A stretch of 64,000 nt of DNA from Lentzea cavernae (lineage in GTDB: Bacteria; Actinomycetota; Actinomycetes; Mycobacteriales; Pseudonocardiaceae): NCBI RefSeq assembly GCF_014653695.1, contig NZ_BNAR01000003.1:577528-641527 (forward strand), written 5' to 3'. The notes below the pieces were generated by a model. That model was not told where the DNA came from. It saw only the letters and a list, made by a program, of their open reading frames with translations, and ran no database searches. The translations under genes were made by a program, and so were the position numbers. Below, one piece after another: positions 36,301 to 50,955 of the stretch. Numbering within the stretch: position 1 is the stretch's first letter; each line of letters begins with the position of its first letter.

Positions 36301-36855
36301 CGCGACGGCGAGCGCATGGTCAAGGAGAACGGCAAGGCGCAGCTCTTCGACGGTCGCTCCGGCGAGCCGTACCCGTTCCCCGTGTCGGTCGGCTACATGT
36401 ACATCCTGAAGCTGCTGCACCTGGTGGACGACAAGATCCACGCGCGTTCGACCGGCCCGTACTCGATGATCACGCAGCAGCCGCTGGGTGGTAAGGCGCA
36501 GTTCGGTGGTCAGCGCTTCGGTGAGATGGAGTGCTGGGCGATGCAGGCGTACGGCGCCGCATACACCCTGCAGGAACTCCTCACCATCAAGTCCGACGAC
36601 GTGCTCGGCCGCGTGAAGGTCTACGAGGCCATCGTCAAGGGCGAGAACATCCCGGAACCCGGTATCCCGGAGTCCTTCAAGGTGCTGCTCAAGGAGCTGC
36701 AGTCGCTCTGCCTCAACGTCGAGGTCCTGTCTTCGGACGGTGCCGCGATCGAGATGCGCGACGGCGACGACGAGGACCTGGAGCGCGCGGCCGCGAACCT
36801 CGGCATCAACCTGTCGAGGTCCGAGTCGCCCTCCGTGGACGACGTCGTCAACTAG
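33370..36855 (+). CDS. rpoB: RNA polymerase subunit beta
   Basis: A 1161-residue beta subunit. The start is TTG at 33370 ([10 protein letters not shown]), with GGAAGGA about 7 bases upstream; the frame is open slightly earlier, but that would absorb the ribosome site. The rifampicin region reads [20 protein letters not shown] (about 419-438). Compared with E. coli it has Thr at position 518 and Ala at 522, where Asn and Ser are usual; D516, H526 and S531 are unchanged. The C-terminus includes [24 protein letters not shown]. rpoC follows after a large hairpin. Confidence 0.98.
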   Translation: MAISRATKATAATNSTSGIPGAPKRVSFAKINEPLSTPNLLDLQIQSFEWLTGDEAWFQRRVDAGDETPTGGLEEVLNEISPIEDFSGSMSLSFSDPRFDEVKASTEECKDKDMTYAAPLFVTAEFTNHTTGEIKSQTVFMGDFPMMTNKGTFIINGTERVVVSQLVRSPGVYYDTAVDKTTDKDVFSVKIIPSRGAWLEFDVDKRDTVGVRIDRKRRQPVTVLLKALGWSTEQIRERFAFSETLLTTLEKDHTAGTDEALLDIYRKLRPGEPPTKESAQALLENLFFKDKRYDLAKVGRYKVNKKLGLDTEINTGVLTEDDIVTTIEYLVRLHAGETMMDAAAGGDVPVEVDDIDHFGNRRLRTVGELIQNQIRVGLSRMERVVRERMTTQDVEAITPQTLINIRPVVAAIKEFFGTSQLSQFMDQTNPLAGLTHKRRLSALGPGGLSRERAGMEVRDVHPSHYGRMCPIETPEGPNIGLIGSLSSYARVNPFGFIETPYRKVTDGRVTDQIDYLTADEEDRFVKAQANSPTDDEGNFTDDRVLVRKKGGEVEFIDPTDVDYMDVSPRQMVSAATAMIPFLEHDDANRALMGANMQRQAVPLLRSESPLVGTGMELRAAVDAGDVVVAKKTGVVEEVSADYITVMADDGARNTYALHKFRRSNQGTCINQKPIVNEGDRVESGQVLADGPCTENAEMALGKNLLVAIMPWEGHNYEDAIILSQRLVQDDVLTSIHIEEHEIDARDTKLGAEEITRDIPNVSEEVLADLDERGIIRIGAEVQPGDILVGKVTPKGETELTPEERLLRAIFGEKAREVRDTSLKVPHGEYGKVIGIRVFSREDDDELPPGVNELVRVYVAQKRKIQDGDKLAGRHGNKGVIGKILPAEDMPFLEDGTPVDIILNTHGVPRRMNIGQVLETHLGWIAKQGWSINGDPDWAKNLSEDLMEVEPGTKTATPVFDGAKEEEITGLLGSTIPNRDGERMVKENGKAQLFDGRSGEPYPFPVSVGYMYILKLLHLVDDKIHARSTGPYSMITQQPLGGKAQFGGQRFGEMECWAMQAYGAAYTLQELLTIKSDDVLGRVKVYEAIVKGENIPEPGIPESFKVLLKELQSLCLNVEVLSSDGAAIEMRDGDDEDLERAAANLGINLSRSESPSVDDVVN

Positions 36856-36865
36856 TCACCTCGTC

Positions 36866-36906
36866 GGCCGGTGAAGAGGACGCCTCCCGCGTCCTCTTCG
36901 CCGGCC
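36866..36906 (+). terminator. 18-bp hairpin between rpoB and rpoC
   Basis: 36866-36883 pairs with 36889-36906 over 18 bases with one T-G wobble and a 5-base loop CTCCC. It begins 11 bases after the rpoB stop. There is no T tract. Because rpoC must be transcribed, it is more likely a processing site, a partial terminator or an mRNA stabiliser than a full stop. Confidence 0.7.
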
Positions 36907-36955
36907 CTCAGACCAGCTCCTTTGCCACCGATCTAAAAAGGGGAAGAGAGTAGAC

Positions 36956-40852
<3,897 letters not shown>

Positions 40853-40863
40853 TCGGTTGTCTT

Positions 40864-40902
40864 CGAACGGCCCTCGGAGCCTCGCGCTCCGGGGGCCGTT
40901 CG
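40864..40902 (+). terminator. Terminator after rpoC
   Basis: A 17-bp stem, CGAACGGCCCTCGGAGC (40864-40880) with 40886-40902, has one T-G wobble and a 5-base loop. It also abuts the convergent DUF4287 gene, so it may serve both sides. Confidence 0.88.
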
Positions 40903-40907
40903 GCGTT

Positions 40908-41189
40908 TCACCGGTAGGCGATGCCGTCGAGGTGCAGCGTCGTCGACTCGTCGCTGTGACTGCCCTTGGTGCCGACGTGCTTCGCGCTGATCTGCGGGCC
41001 GTTCTTCAGCACGTGGTAGAGCGCCATCCCGTGGCCCCGGCCCAGGTCGTAGTCGGTCTTCAGCCACTCCAGGAACACGCCGGCCTTGGTGTCGCCGCCG
41101 TACCCGCGCTCGGTGGCGGCCGCCAGCAGTTCGGCCGGGGTCTTGCCGGTCTTCTTCTCCGCGCCGTCGAGGTAGGCCTGGAAGGACAT
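40908..41189 (-). CDS. DUF4287 domain protein
   Basis: A 93-residue protein beginning MSFQAYLDGAEKKTGKTPAELL, the usual start of DUF4287 proteins, with GVFLEWLKTDYDLGRGHGMALYHVLKNG. The function of the family is unknown. It is a lone minus-strand gene immediately after the rpoC terminator. Confidence 0.88.
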   Translation of the reverse strand: MSFQAYLDGAEKKTGKTPAELLAAATERGYGGDTKAGVFLEWLKTDYDLGRGHGMALYHVLKNGPQISAKHVGTKGSHSDESTTLHLDGIAYR

Positions 41190-41288
41190 CGTGGGCTCCG
41201 TTCGTCGTTGACCGGAGCCTAGGACAACTACGGCTGTCTTGACAAGAAAATTTGTCGGTGACGCCTCGAAGGGGGTTCGGGGGACGTC

Positions 41289-41726
41289 TTAACGGCGGCG
41301 TGCGCGGGCCAGGGCTCGGGCGCGGATGACCAGGTCGTCGACCAGGTGGGCGTCCACCAGGGGTGGGATGCCGCTCTCGTCGGTGCAGCAGCGGGGTTTG
41401 GTGCGCTTCTCCGACAGTCGTGGCCTGACGCCGGCCATCTCGTACAGGGCCTCGTAGAGGTCGAGGCCCGGATCGTCGTCGTGCGGGCCGACGAGGAGCA
41501 CCCACACGACTTCGGGGGAGGGGAAGGCGACGACGACCCGGTCGGCGCCCCGGAGGTGCTTCACGCACAGGCGTGGGAGTGGCTCCGGGCCTGTCACGCG
41601 GTAGCCCAAGGCGGCGCAGCCGGAGTGGGCGAGCTCGTCCAGGAAGCGTTCGTAGGCCACGCGGGCGCGGCCGCGCAGGCCGTTGGCCTGGGCGTGAGCG
41701 GTGGGGGTCTCGACTACCTCGATCAA
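41289..41726 (-). CDS. Unknown protein, RelE-like toxin candidate
   Basis: A 145-residue protein: an N-terminal helix (VAYERFLDELAHSGCAALGYR), then strands LCVKHLRG-ADRVVVAFPSPEVVWVLLVGPHD and a helix LYEALYEMAG. The helix plus antiparallel strands, with the KxLRG motif before the strands, resembles RelE/HigB toxins, but there is no clear catalytic set and the fold call is inference. It starts with TTG overlapping the upstream stop (TTGA), so it is translated with the HTH protein. Confidence 0.6.
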   Translation of the reverse strand: MIEVVETPTAHAQANGLRGRARVAYERFLDELAHSGCAALGYRVTGPEPLPRLCVKHLRGADRVVVAFPSPEVVWVLLVGPHDDDPGLDLYEALYEMAGVRPRLSEKRTKPRCCTDESGIPPLVDAHLVDDLVIRARALARARRR

Positions 41727-42169
41727 ACCGGGCGGACCACGCGTCCCTTGCCGCTGCGCATCTCGGCCAGGGAGTTGGCGAGGTCTTGGCGGTCCAGCAA
41801 CGACTGGTCGCTCAGGCGGCGGTGGACTTCGTCGATCAGGCCGCGGGTCTTGCCCGCGCGGCGGAGGTCGGAGACCAGGTGGAGGACCTCGTGCAGGCGC
41901 ACGGTGTCGAGGAGCATCCGCGGTTCCTGGCTGTGGATGGCGAGCACGCCTTCTCTGGCCCAGGCCTTCACGGTCTTCTCGGTGAGGTCGAGGAGCTCGC
42001 CCGCCACCACGGGACGTACCGGCGGGGCCTGGCGGAGGGTCTTGGCCACCACGCCGTCGAGGCGGCGGCGGCGGTCGTCGTCCTCGGACATCGACGACGC
42101 GACGGCTTCCAGCTCTTCGATCGTGTCGAAGAGGTCGCGGATGTGGGCGGCCTCGGTCGCGACAGACAT
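41723..42169 (-). CDS. Helix-turn-helix protein, antitoxin candidate
   Basis: A 148-residue protein. Residues 50-100 (PVVAGELLDLTEKTVKAWAREGVL) look like a helix-turn-helix of excisionase/MerR type; the flanks are helical and charged. ATG at 42169 has GGGAGGAG upstream. Gene order (DNA-binding protein first), the 4-base overlap with a RelE-like gene and a dyad around its own promoter fit a self-regulated type II toxin-antitoxin module. No experimental family match is recalled. Confidence 0.6.
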   Translation of the reverse strand: MSVATEAAHIRDLFDTIEELEAVASSMSEDDDRRRRLDGVVAKTLRQAPPVRPVVAGELLDLTEKTVKAWAREGVLAIHSQEPRMLLDTVRLHEVLHLVSDLRRAGKTRGLIDEVHRRLSDQSLLDRQDLANSLAEMRSGKGRVVRPV

Positions 42170-42185
42170 GGCTACTCCTCCCGTT

Positions 42186-42223
42186 GACTACCGATTATCC
42201 ACTACTTTTTCGGTAGTCGTCAA
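42186..42223 (-). promoter_or_regulatory. Promoter with flanking operator dyad for the HTH/RelE-like pair
   Basis: On the minus strand, TTGACG (42223-42218) and GATAAT (42199-42194) are separated by 18 bases, a strong promoter. The 9-bp arms GACTACCGA (42186-42194) and TCGGTAGTC (42210-42218) flank and overlap both boxes, so a bound protein would block RNA polymerase. Transcription would start about 18 bases before the ATG. Confidence 0.75.
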
Positions 42224-42262
42224 CGGCCCCGGAGCAGGGATCCGGGGCCGTTGCGAACGTGA

Positions 42263-42571
42263 TCAGGAGGAGAAGAAGAGACCGCCGAGGCCGCGGTGCT
42301 TGCGGTGGCCGTAGCCGTAGCCGGCGTGACCACCGTGGTGGTGGTGCACCTGCTGCGGCGCGGCGCCCCAGGCGGGCTGGGCCGGCTGCGGGTAGGCGGC
42401 GGGCGGCGGCGCGGCGACGGGCGGCGGGGCCTGCATCTGGGCCTCGAGGCGCGTGATCGACTCGAGCTCGCCGTAGTCGAGGAAGACCCCGCGGCAGCCG
42501 TCGCACTGCTCGATGTGAACGCCCATGCGGTCGAACGTGCGCATGTTCGCATGACACTTGGGACACTGCAT
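42263..42571 (-). CDS. Zinc-ribbon (TFIIB-type) protein
   Basis: A 102-residue protein. Residues 1-40 are a zf-TFIIB ribbon (MQCPKCHANM and CDGCRGVFLDYGELE, giving two CXXC pairs); the rest is Pro/Ala-rich, followed by a His/Gly-rich tail with HHHHGGHAGYGYGHRKH. Such proteins are common in actinobacteria and of unknown function; the His-rich tail may bind metal. AGGAGG precedes the ATG at 42571. Confidence 0.88.
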   Translation of the reverse strand: MQCPKCHANMRTFDRMGVHIEQCDGCRGVFLDYGELESITRLEAQMQAPPPVAAPPPAAYPQPAQPAWGAAPQQVHHHHGGHAGYGYGHRKHRGLGGLFFSS

Positions 42572-42611
42572 CGTGGTGAGCCTCCTGCGGTGGGACCGGA
42601 CAAATACGATA

Positions 42612-43442
42612 TTAGCCGCGGTCACTGCTCTCGTGCGTCGAGACGATCCGACGACAGGCTTCAACCAGCGGTTCCACTGCCTGCAACCCGGACATGAGTG
42701 CCCTGGCTGCCATCTGCACAACGTACGCCTGAGCCGGGATGTTGAGCGCTTCCCATTCCGATGTCGGCAGCGCCACACCACCCGTTTCACGGTAGGCGTT
42801 CAGGAACCGCGCCCACAGATCACCCGGCAACACCCCCGCGGCGAACAAAGCCGCAGGTCGAGCGAGGTCCCACACCGGATCGCCGACCCCCAGGTCGTCC
42901 ACGTCGATGAGCCGCCAGGCCCCCCGGTGCACAAGCTGCCCGAGATGCCAATCGCCATGAATCAACGCACGCCCGTTCACGTCCAACGGCGGCAAGACCT
43001 CATACGCACGCAACACCACATCGGCGTACGGCAACTCCGGCGGCAACGCCCGAATAGCCCGAACAATCCGTTCGGGTGTACCCGCCACAGGCCCTCGCAC
43101 GGGCAATGCGTGCAGCTTCGCCAGCAGCGCCGCGCTCTCCTCCCACGGCGCGCCATCAGGATCGTCCTGACTCACCGGCGTTCCGTACGGCCACACCGTC
43201 ACGGGCCGGTCGTCCACGAACTGCAACGGCTTCAACGGCCGCACGAACAACTCGGGGTGCGCCGCCGCGATCTCCAGCCGCTGCTCGAGAGCCTCGACGT
43301 CGGTGTCCGCCGGCAACGCCTTGGCCACCACGTCACCGACGCGCACCACCACGACGTCGCCGCGGTCACCGCCGAGCACCTCGGGGTCGGCCGAAGAGCC
43401 GGTCAGCGAGGCCATCGCCGCGATCAGGTCGTCCACGCGCAC
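42612..43442 (-). CDS. Aminoglycoside phosphotransferase (APH) family protein
   Basis: A 276-residue kinase-like protein. The catalytic loop is HGDWHLGQL (162-170) and the metal-binding strand is LIDVDDLG (178-185), both characteristic of the APH/choline kinase family. The substrate is unknown; few of these proteins confer drug resistance, and nothing here suggests that it does. GTG start. The zinc-ribbon gene follows 40 bases downstream on the same strand. Confidence 0.85.
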   Translation of the reverse strand: MRVDDLIAAMASLTGSSADPEVLGGDRGDVVVVRVGDVVAKALPADTDVEALEQRLEIAAAHPELFVRPLKPLQFVDDRPVTVWPYGTPVSQDDPDGAPWEESAALLAKLHALPVRGPVAGTPERIVRAIRALPPELPYADVVLRAYEVLPPLDVNGRALIHGDWHLGQLVHRGAWRLIDVDDLGVGDPVWDLARPAALFAAGVLPGDLWARFLNAYRETGGVALPTSEWEALNIPAQAYVVQMAARALMSGLQAVEPLVEACRRIVSTHESSDRG

Positions 43443-43468
43443 AGTGAATCAGGCGGTCGCGGCCGTGG

Positions 43469-43877
43469 TCAGACCGGCTGTCGCAGGGCGTTGTGGTACG
43501 AGATCAGGTACGTCACCGCGTCGCCGGGGCCGTCGAACTCCGCGTAGAAGCGGCGCTGGCCGTCGTGCTGCCAGAACACCGAGTACCGGTCCTGCACCCG
43601 CACAGGCACAGAGCGCCGTCGACGGCTTCGCCCAGTGAGCTGACATCCGGCGAGCGCGTCGCAGTCGATCCGGATCTCCGCCCACCCGGCGGGTGCGTGC
43701 TCTGCCGCCAGCGCGGTGATCCGGTCGACGATCTCGCCCACCGGCGTGGGCGCGTGGCCCTCTTCGGGACCGGCACCCGCTGCCAGGAAGGGGATCGGGC
43801 CCCGTGGTCACCATCTTCGCCGCCGCCGCCGAGCGCACGCCGGCGGCCTCCGCGTACGTGCGGCCACCCGCGTTCAC
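43469..43877 (-). pseudogene. Unknown gene, apparently frameshifted
   Basis: Two frames must be joined to make one protein. The GTG at 43877 overlaps the upstream stop in GTGA, a typical coupled start, and encodes about 26 residues (NAGGRTYAEAAGVRS...) with normal third-position GC. After a run of four C on the plus strand (43800-43803) the good codon pattern moves to another frame, which continues GPIPFLAAGAGPEEG and GEIVDRITALAAEHAPAGW to a stop at 43469. Removing one base from the run would give about 135 residues. It may be a real mutation or a sequencing error. No family recognised. If the second frame is used alone it would start at GTG 43741. Confidence 0.5.
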
Positions 43878-44254
43878 CAGCTGTTCCCCCTGCCCATGAT
43901 CGAGTTGCCGCCGAAGTCGTCGTCCTCGTCGGTGCCGGCCGCGCGTTGCACCGGGCGGGACTTCTTGCGCAGCACCGAGGAGCCGAAGTCCTCGTCGGAC
44001 GGTGGGAGCGGCGCGGCAGGCTCCTCGCGTTGCTCGACCCTGAAGATGTCCTTGATCGACGGCGCGCCCGGCACGACGTCCAGCACGCCCTCTTCCGAGG
44101 TCAGCGCGGCCATGCGGGCGTTGACCTGGTCGCGCACGTCCATCGCGGCGCGGCGGGTCACCTGTGTGATCGTCTGCGCCAGTTGTTCGGGGGTGACGCG
44201 CTCGACCGGCGCGACGTACCGAACGCCCGCAGGACGTGTCGGCGGACGGCTCAG
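43874..44254 (-). CDS. Unknown protein, start codon uncertain
   Basis: Up to 126 residues: a helical N-terminus (VTPEQLAQTITQVTRRAAMD), an acidic middle and a C-terminus with DEDDDFGGNSIMGRGNSW. The coding pattern extends upstream to the stop of the lipoprotein gene, but the only start-like codon there is a CTG (44254) that overlaps that stop as CTGA; the first ATG is at 44143 and the first GTG just before it. A CTG start with coupling is possible but rare. Function unknown; coupled between a lipoprotein gene and the frameshifted gene. Confidence 0.55.
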   Translation of the reverse strand: MSRPPTRPAGVRYVAPVERVTPEQLAQTITQVTRRAAMDVRDQVNARMAALTSEEGVLDVVPGAPSIKDIFRVEQREEPAAPLPPSDEDFGSSVLRKKSRPVQRAAGTDEDDDFGGNSIMGRGNSW

Positions 44255-44712
44255 TTGGTGATGCAGATCGTCTTCACCGGCTGCGGGTACGTCTTCGCGT
44301 CGTCCCCGTTGCACAGCGCCCTGTCCTGCTTGCCCTGGACGACCTTGGTGACCTTGCGCGTCCCGGTGCCGCACGCCACCCGTTCGAAGTACTGGTTGAC
44401 CGCCTTGAGGCAGTCGCCCTCCTGCACGTTGAGGACGTAGCAGAGCCGCGTCTTGCCGTTCGTCCTCGAACGTCCGGACGACTCGGTCAGGTAGTCGCCG
44501 GTCGGGCACATCGTGCGTCGCTCACGGGAGGACACGCGGTACACGGCCTCCTGTGAGGCACAGTCCACTTCGGCCATGTCGACGGTCGTGTCGTTGAGGT
44601 CGACCTGCTTCGCGCACTCACCGACGCCCGCCGGCTCGTGCCAGCCGGAGCAGCCGGACGCGAACAACACCAGTGCGGCTACCGCCGCGATGGCCCTCCG
44701 GTTGACCTGCAC
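44251..44712 (-). CDS. Putative lipoprotein of unknown function
   Basis: A 153-residue protein with a signal sequence and lipobox FASG-Cys21, so a lipid-anchored exported protein. The mature part has six more Cys, likely disulfide-bonded, in ECAKQ, DCASQ, MCPTG, RLCYVL, DCLKAV and ACGTG, plus NGDDAK near the end. The repeated spacing resembles septum-formation-type outer domains of actinobacteria. GTG start at 44712. It is divergent from rpsL and heads a three-gene coupled set. Confidence 0.72.
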   Translation of the reverse strand: MQVNRRAIAAVAALVLFASGCSGWHEPAGVGECAKQVDLNDTTVDMAEVDCASQEAVYRVSSRERRTMCPTGDYLTESSGRSRTNGKTRLCYVLNVQEGDCLKAVNQYFERVACGTGTRKVTKVVQGKQDRALCNGDDAKTYPQPVKTICITN

Positions 44713-44788
44713 AGTGCGTTCTCCGTCACACGAGTAGCCTGCTTCCTGGGGCCATGTCTACTGCAGGTGCGATTGCGGTACCCCCGTT

Positions 44789-44818
44789 TTGACCCCGGTA
44801 GACGTGGGCGGGTATCTT
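44789..44818 (+). promoter_or_regulatory. rpsL operon promoter
   Basis: TTGACC (44789-44794) and TATCTT (44813-44818) are separated by 18 bases, a good housekeeping promoter. Transcription would begin near 44825, giving a leader of about 190 bases before rpsL. Confidence 0.7.
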
Positions 44819-44923
44819 TGCTACTCGTGCCCGACCCATGTCGGGCCGCTCCGCGTGCCCGTGAGGCAGCGGTGTCCTCCACTCGCAGTGGCAGTTGAAC
44901 TGTTGCTTGCGGACCTTGGGAGC

Positions 44924-44940
44924 GGGCGACACGCCCGACC
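44924..44940 (+). promoter_or_regulatory. Leader motif shared with the rpsJ leader
   Basis: GGGCGACACGCCCGACC in the rpsL leader shares the 15-base string GCGACACGCCCGACC with the rpsJ leader (49835-49855). GGGCG and CGCCC can pair around a small loop. The location, about 80-120 bases before each first gene, suggests a common RNA signal for ribosomal protein operons. Confidence 0.55.
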
Positions 44941-45018
44941 TCGGGTGCAGAGAGGGATCAAGAAACACGAGGGTGAACCGGAAGGCGAACCCTCAAAGAC
45001 GGAAGAAGCAGCCGGCGA

Positions 45019-45393
45019 ATGCCAACGATCCAGCAGCTGGTCCGCAAGGGCCGCCAGGACAAGGTGGCCAAGCAGAAGACGGCGGCCCTCAAGGGCTCGC
45101 CGCAGCGGCGCGGTGTGTGCACCCGCGTTTACACCACCACCCCCAAGAAGCCGAACTCCGCACTGCGCAAGGTCGCTCGCGTGAAGCTGACCAGCGGTAT
45201 CGAGGTCACGGCCTACATCCCCGGTGAGGGTCACAACCTCCAGGAGCACTCGATGGTGCTCGTGCGCGGCGGTCGTGTGAAGGACCTGCCGGGTGTTCGC
45301 TACAAGATCATCCGTGGCTCTCTCGACACGCAGGGTGTCAAGAACCGCAAGCAGGCTCGCAGCCGCTACGGCGCGAAGAAGGAGAAGAGCTAA
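45019..45393 (+). CDS. rpsL: 30S ribosomal protein S12
   Basis: A 124-residue S12, part of the decoding centre. The streptomycin-relevant positions are wild type: [14 protein letters not shown] retains Lys43, and [11 protein letters not shown] retains Lys88. ATG at 45019 follows a GC-rich leader. The TAA overlaps the rpsG ATG by one base. Confidence 0.98.
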   Translation: MPTIQQLVRKGRQDKVAKQKTAALKGSPQRRGVCTRVYTTTPKKPNSALRKVARVKLTSGIEVTAYIPGEGHNLQEHSMVLVRGGRVKDLPGVRYKIIRGSLDTQGVKNRKQARSRYGAKKEKS

Positions 45394-45863
45394 TGCCCCG
45401 CAAGGGACCGGCCCCGAAGCGGCCGCTTATCTCTGACCCGGTCTACAGCTCGCCCCTCGTCACGCAGCTCATCAACAAGGTGCTGGTCGACGGCAAGCGC
45501 TCGGTGGCCGAGAAGATCGTTTACGAAGCGCTCGAGGGTGCTCGCGAGAAGACCGGCACCGACCCGGTCGTCACGCTGAAGCGCGCGCTCGACAACGTGA
45601 AGCCGTCGCTGGAGGTCAAGAGCCGCCGCGTCGGTGGTGCGACCTACCAGGTGCCGATCGAGGTCAAGCCCGGTCGTTCCACCACGCTGGCGCTCCGTTG
45701 GCTGATCACCTTCTCCCGGCAGCGCCGTGAGAAGACCATGGTCGAGCGTCTGATGAACGAGCTGCTCGATGCGAGCAACGGTCTCGGTGCGAGCGTCAAG
45801 CGCCGTGAGGACACGCACAAGATGGCCGAGTCCAACAAGGCCTTCGCCCACTACCGCTGGTGA
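45393..45863 (+). CDS. rpsG: 30S ribosomal protein S7
   Basis: A 156-residue S7, which nucleates the 30S head and often represses the str operon by binding its mRNA. Length and sequence ([31 protein letters not shown]) are canonical. It overlaps rpsL by one base. Two secondary structures lie between it and fusA. Confidence 0.98.
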   Translation: MPRKGPAPKRPLISDPVYSSPLVTQLINKVLVDGKRSVAEKIVYEALEGAREKTGTDPVVTLKRALDNVKPSLEVKSRRVGGATYQVPIEVKPGRSTTLALRWLITFSRQRREKTMVERLMNELLDASNGLGASVKRREDTHKMAESNKAFAHYRW

Positions 45864-45869
45864 TCTGAC

Positions 45870-45917
45870 GCCCGGCCTGCGAAGGCCGGGCTCTCCCAGC
45901 CCTAGTGAGCTCACTAG
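45870..45917 (+). promoter_or_regulatory. Hairpin and 16-bp palindrome between rpsG and fusA
   Basis: GCCCGGCCT (45870-45878) pairs with AGGCCGGGC (45883-45891) around a GCGA tetraloop. Then CTAGTGAGCTCACTAG (45902-45917) is a perfect 16-bp palindrome of lower GC, about 22 bases before the fusA GTG. The first may be a partial terminator or S7-binding structure; the second looks like a possible operator or RNA hairpin. Confidence 0.55.
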
Positions 45918-45938
45918 CTCAAGACAGGGGAAAGACCC

Positions 45939-48041
<2,103 letters not shown>

Positions 48042-48126
48042 CTCCCCACCGGAGCACCGCAGTTCCACCGCGGGCTCTCCGGGGGTGAATCCCTGGGGTC
48101 CGCTACTTTCAGACCCTGACGTGTAA

Positions 48127-48158
48127 GTCCGGCGGGTGGCCACAGATGCCCGCCGGAC
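48127..48158 (+). promoter_or_regulatory. Hairpin in the fusA-tuf spacer
   Basis: GTCCGGCGGG (48127-48136) pairs perfectly with CCCGCCGGAC (48149-48158) around a 12-base loop and is followed by CAGCAAAAAAG. It lies 32-63 bases before the tuf start. It may be part of the tuf leader, a processing site or a partial terminator. Confidence 0.55.
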
Positions 48159-48189
48159 CAGCAAAAAAGAAGTCCAGGAGGACAATCCA

Positions 48190-49383
<1,194 letters not shown>

Positions 49384-49407
49384 CCTAGCTCGACCCAGTT
49401 CGGCGAC

Positions 49408-49440
49408 AGGCCGGGTCAACGATCTTCGTTGGCCCGGCCT
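49408..49440 (+). terminator. Terminator after tuf
   Basis: AGGCCGGG (49408-49415) pairs with CCCGGCCT (49433-49440), and AACGA/TCGTT inside extend the stem around a TCT loop. TCGTCGTT follows. Confidence 0.85.
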
Positions 49441-49971
49441 TCGTCGTTCGTGCGCACGAGTGTGCGTCAGCTCACCCCGAAATCTTCTGGAGGAGCGGGA
49501 GCGGACCCGTTCGGGGGATTCCGTTGCCGGACAACGCAACCGGTCCGCCCGTCGGTCCACACGCGACAGATGTGGCGGCTCACCGGCCAAGATCCGGACG
49601 TGATCTGGCTCCAACTCACCCACCCCGATTTGGATCGCCTCGTTCCCGTGTGGCATCCTTTACGGGTTGCTCGATGAAGGGCCGGGTTCGCCTTGTGCGT
49701 GCCCGTGTATTTCGATCGAGCGTCCGCGCCCTGTTAGTGAACGCCTCCTTGCGGAGATGGGCATCAGGGTGCATGGGCTGTGTGGTAGGCCCAATCCCAC
49801 CGGGGAGACCTTGAGTGGGACCGGTATGCGCACCGGGCGCGACACGCCCGACCGCGTGGACCGGGCACCATGACACTTCAACAGGGGCGGAGCGCGCCAA
49901 GAGGCTGTAAAAGGCCTCATCCGAGGCACCGCCCGCAGCGGTTACGAGAAGCAGAGGAACGGCAAGCCATT
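49441..49971 (+). promoter_or_regulatory. Long leader/promoter region of the S10 operon
   Basis: No credible gene was found in these 531 bases. Candidate promoter boxes such as TTGGAT near 49630 are weak and none is compelling. The part nearest rpsJ carries GGGCGCGACACGCCCGACCG (from 49835), which shares 15 bases with the rpsL leader, and then further G-rich stretches. A long leader before rpsJ is the usual place for L4 or other feedback control. Confidence 0.5.
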
Positions 49972-50277
49972 ATGGCGGGACAAAAGATCCGCATCCGGCT
50001 CAAGGCCTACGACCACGAAGCGATCGACGCGTCTGCGCGCAAGATCGTGGAGACCGTGACGCGCACCGGCGCTCGGGTCGTCGGACCTGTGCCGCTGCCC
50101 ACTGAGAAGAACGTGTACTGCGTCATCCGCTCGCCGCACAAGTACAAGGACTCGCGCGAGCACTTCGAGATGCGCACGCACAAGCGGCTGATCGACATCC
50201 TCGACCCGACGCCGAAGACGGTGGACGCGCTCATGCGCATCGACCTGCCGGCCAGCGTCGACGTCAACATCCAGTAA
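49972..50277 (+). CDS. rpsJ: 30S ribosomal protein S10
   Basis: A 101-residue S10 ([26 protein letters not shown]), of the 30S head and also NusE in antitermination complexes. First gene of the S10 superoperon. ATG at 49972 follows GCAGAGGAACGG. Confidence 0.98.
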   Translation: MAGQKIRIRLKAYDHEAIDASARKIVETVTRTGARVVGPVPLPTEKNVYCVIRSPHKYKDSREHFEMRTHKRLIDILDPTPKTVDALMRIDLPASVDVNIQ

Positions 50278-50304
50278 GCGTTGGGCGCGGAGAGTAACGG
50301 ACCA

Positions 50305-50955
50305 ATGTCTGACAGGCAGATGAAGGGCATCCTGGGCACCAAGCTCGGCATGACTCAGGTCTTCGACGAGAACAACCGGGTCGTCCCGGTGACCGTCGTC
50401 AGGGCTGAGCCCAATGTCGTGACCCAGGTTCGCACCGAAGAGAAGGACGGCTACACCGCCGTCCAGCTGGCGGCCGGCGCGATTGACCCGCGCAAGGTCA
50501 ACAAGCCCGTCGCGGGCCACTTCGCCAAGGCCGGGGTCACGCCCCGTCGCCACCTGGTGGAGCTGCGCACGGCGGACGCCGGCGAGTACACGGTCGGCCA
50601 GGAGATCACCGCTGAGGTGTTCGAGGCCGGCGCTGTTGTCGACATCACCGGCACCAGCAAGGGCAAGGGCACCGCGGGTGTCATGAAGCGCCACAACTTC
50701 CGGGGCCTCGGCTCCAGCCACGGCACCCAGCGCAAGCACCGCTCGCCGGGTTCCATCGGTGGCTGTGCCACTCCGGGTCGCGTCTTCAAGGGTCTGCGCA
50801 TGGCTGGCCGCATGGGCCACGAGCGCGTCACGACCCAGAACCTGAAGGTGCACAAGATCGACGTGGAGAACGGGCTGCTGCTCATCAAGGGCGCGGTTCC
50901 CGGTCCCAAGGGCGGTCTCGTGTTCGTCAAGACTGCTGCGAAGGGCGGTGCCTGA
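50305..50955 (+). CDS. rplC: 50S ribosomal protein L3
   Basis: A 216-residue L3. I chose ATG at 50305 ([20 protein letters not shown]), the usual actinobacterial N-terminus, instead of an in-frame start eight codons upstream. The central finger [23 protein letters not shown] reaches towards the peptidyl transferase centre. It shares one base with rplD. Confidence 0.97.
   Translation: MSDRQMKGILGTKLGMTQVFDENNRVVPVTVVRAEPNVVTQVRTEEKDGYTAVQLAAGAIDPRKVNKPVAGHFAKAGVTPRRHLVELRTADAGEYTVGQEITAEVFEAGAVVDITGTSKGKGTAGVMKRHNFRGLGSSHGTQRKHRSPGSIGGCATPGRVFKGLRMAGRMGHERVTTQNLKVHKIDVENGLLLIKGAVPGPKGGLVFVKTAAKGGA

Noticed and set aside
33640-36441. A 933-codon antisense open frame across rpoB
   Set aside because: It is the usual mirror frame of a GC-rich gene with strong third-position bias. 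It has no ribosome site or family motif, and rpoB is certain.
42612-43442. An aminoglycoside resistance gene
   Set aside because: Only the broad APH fold is supported. There is no close resistance-type motif, mobile element or antibiotic cluster around it.
44926-45393. Streptomycin-resistant rpsL allele
   Set aside because: Lys43 and Lys88 are both wild type.
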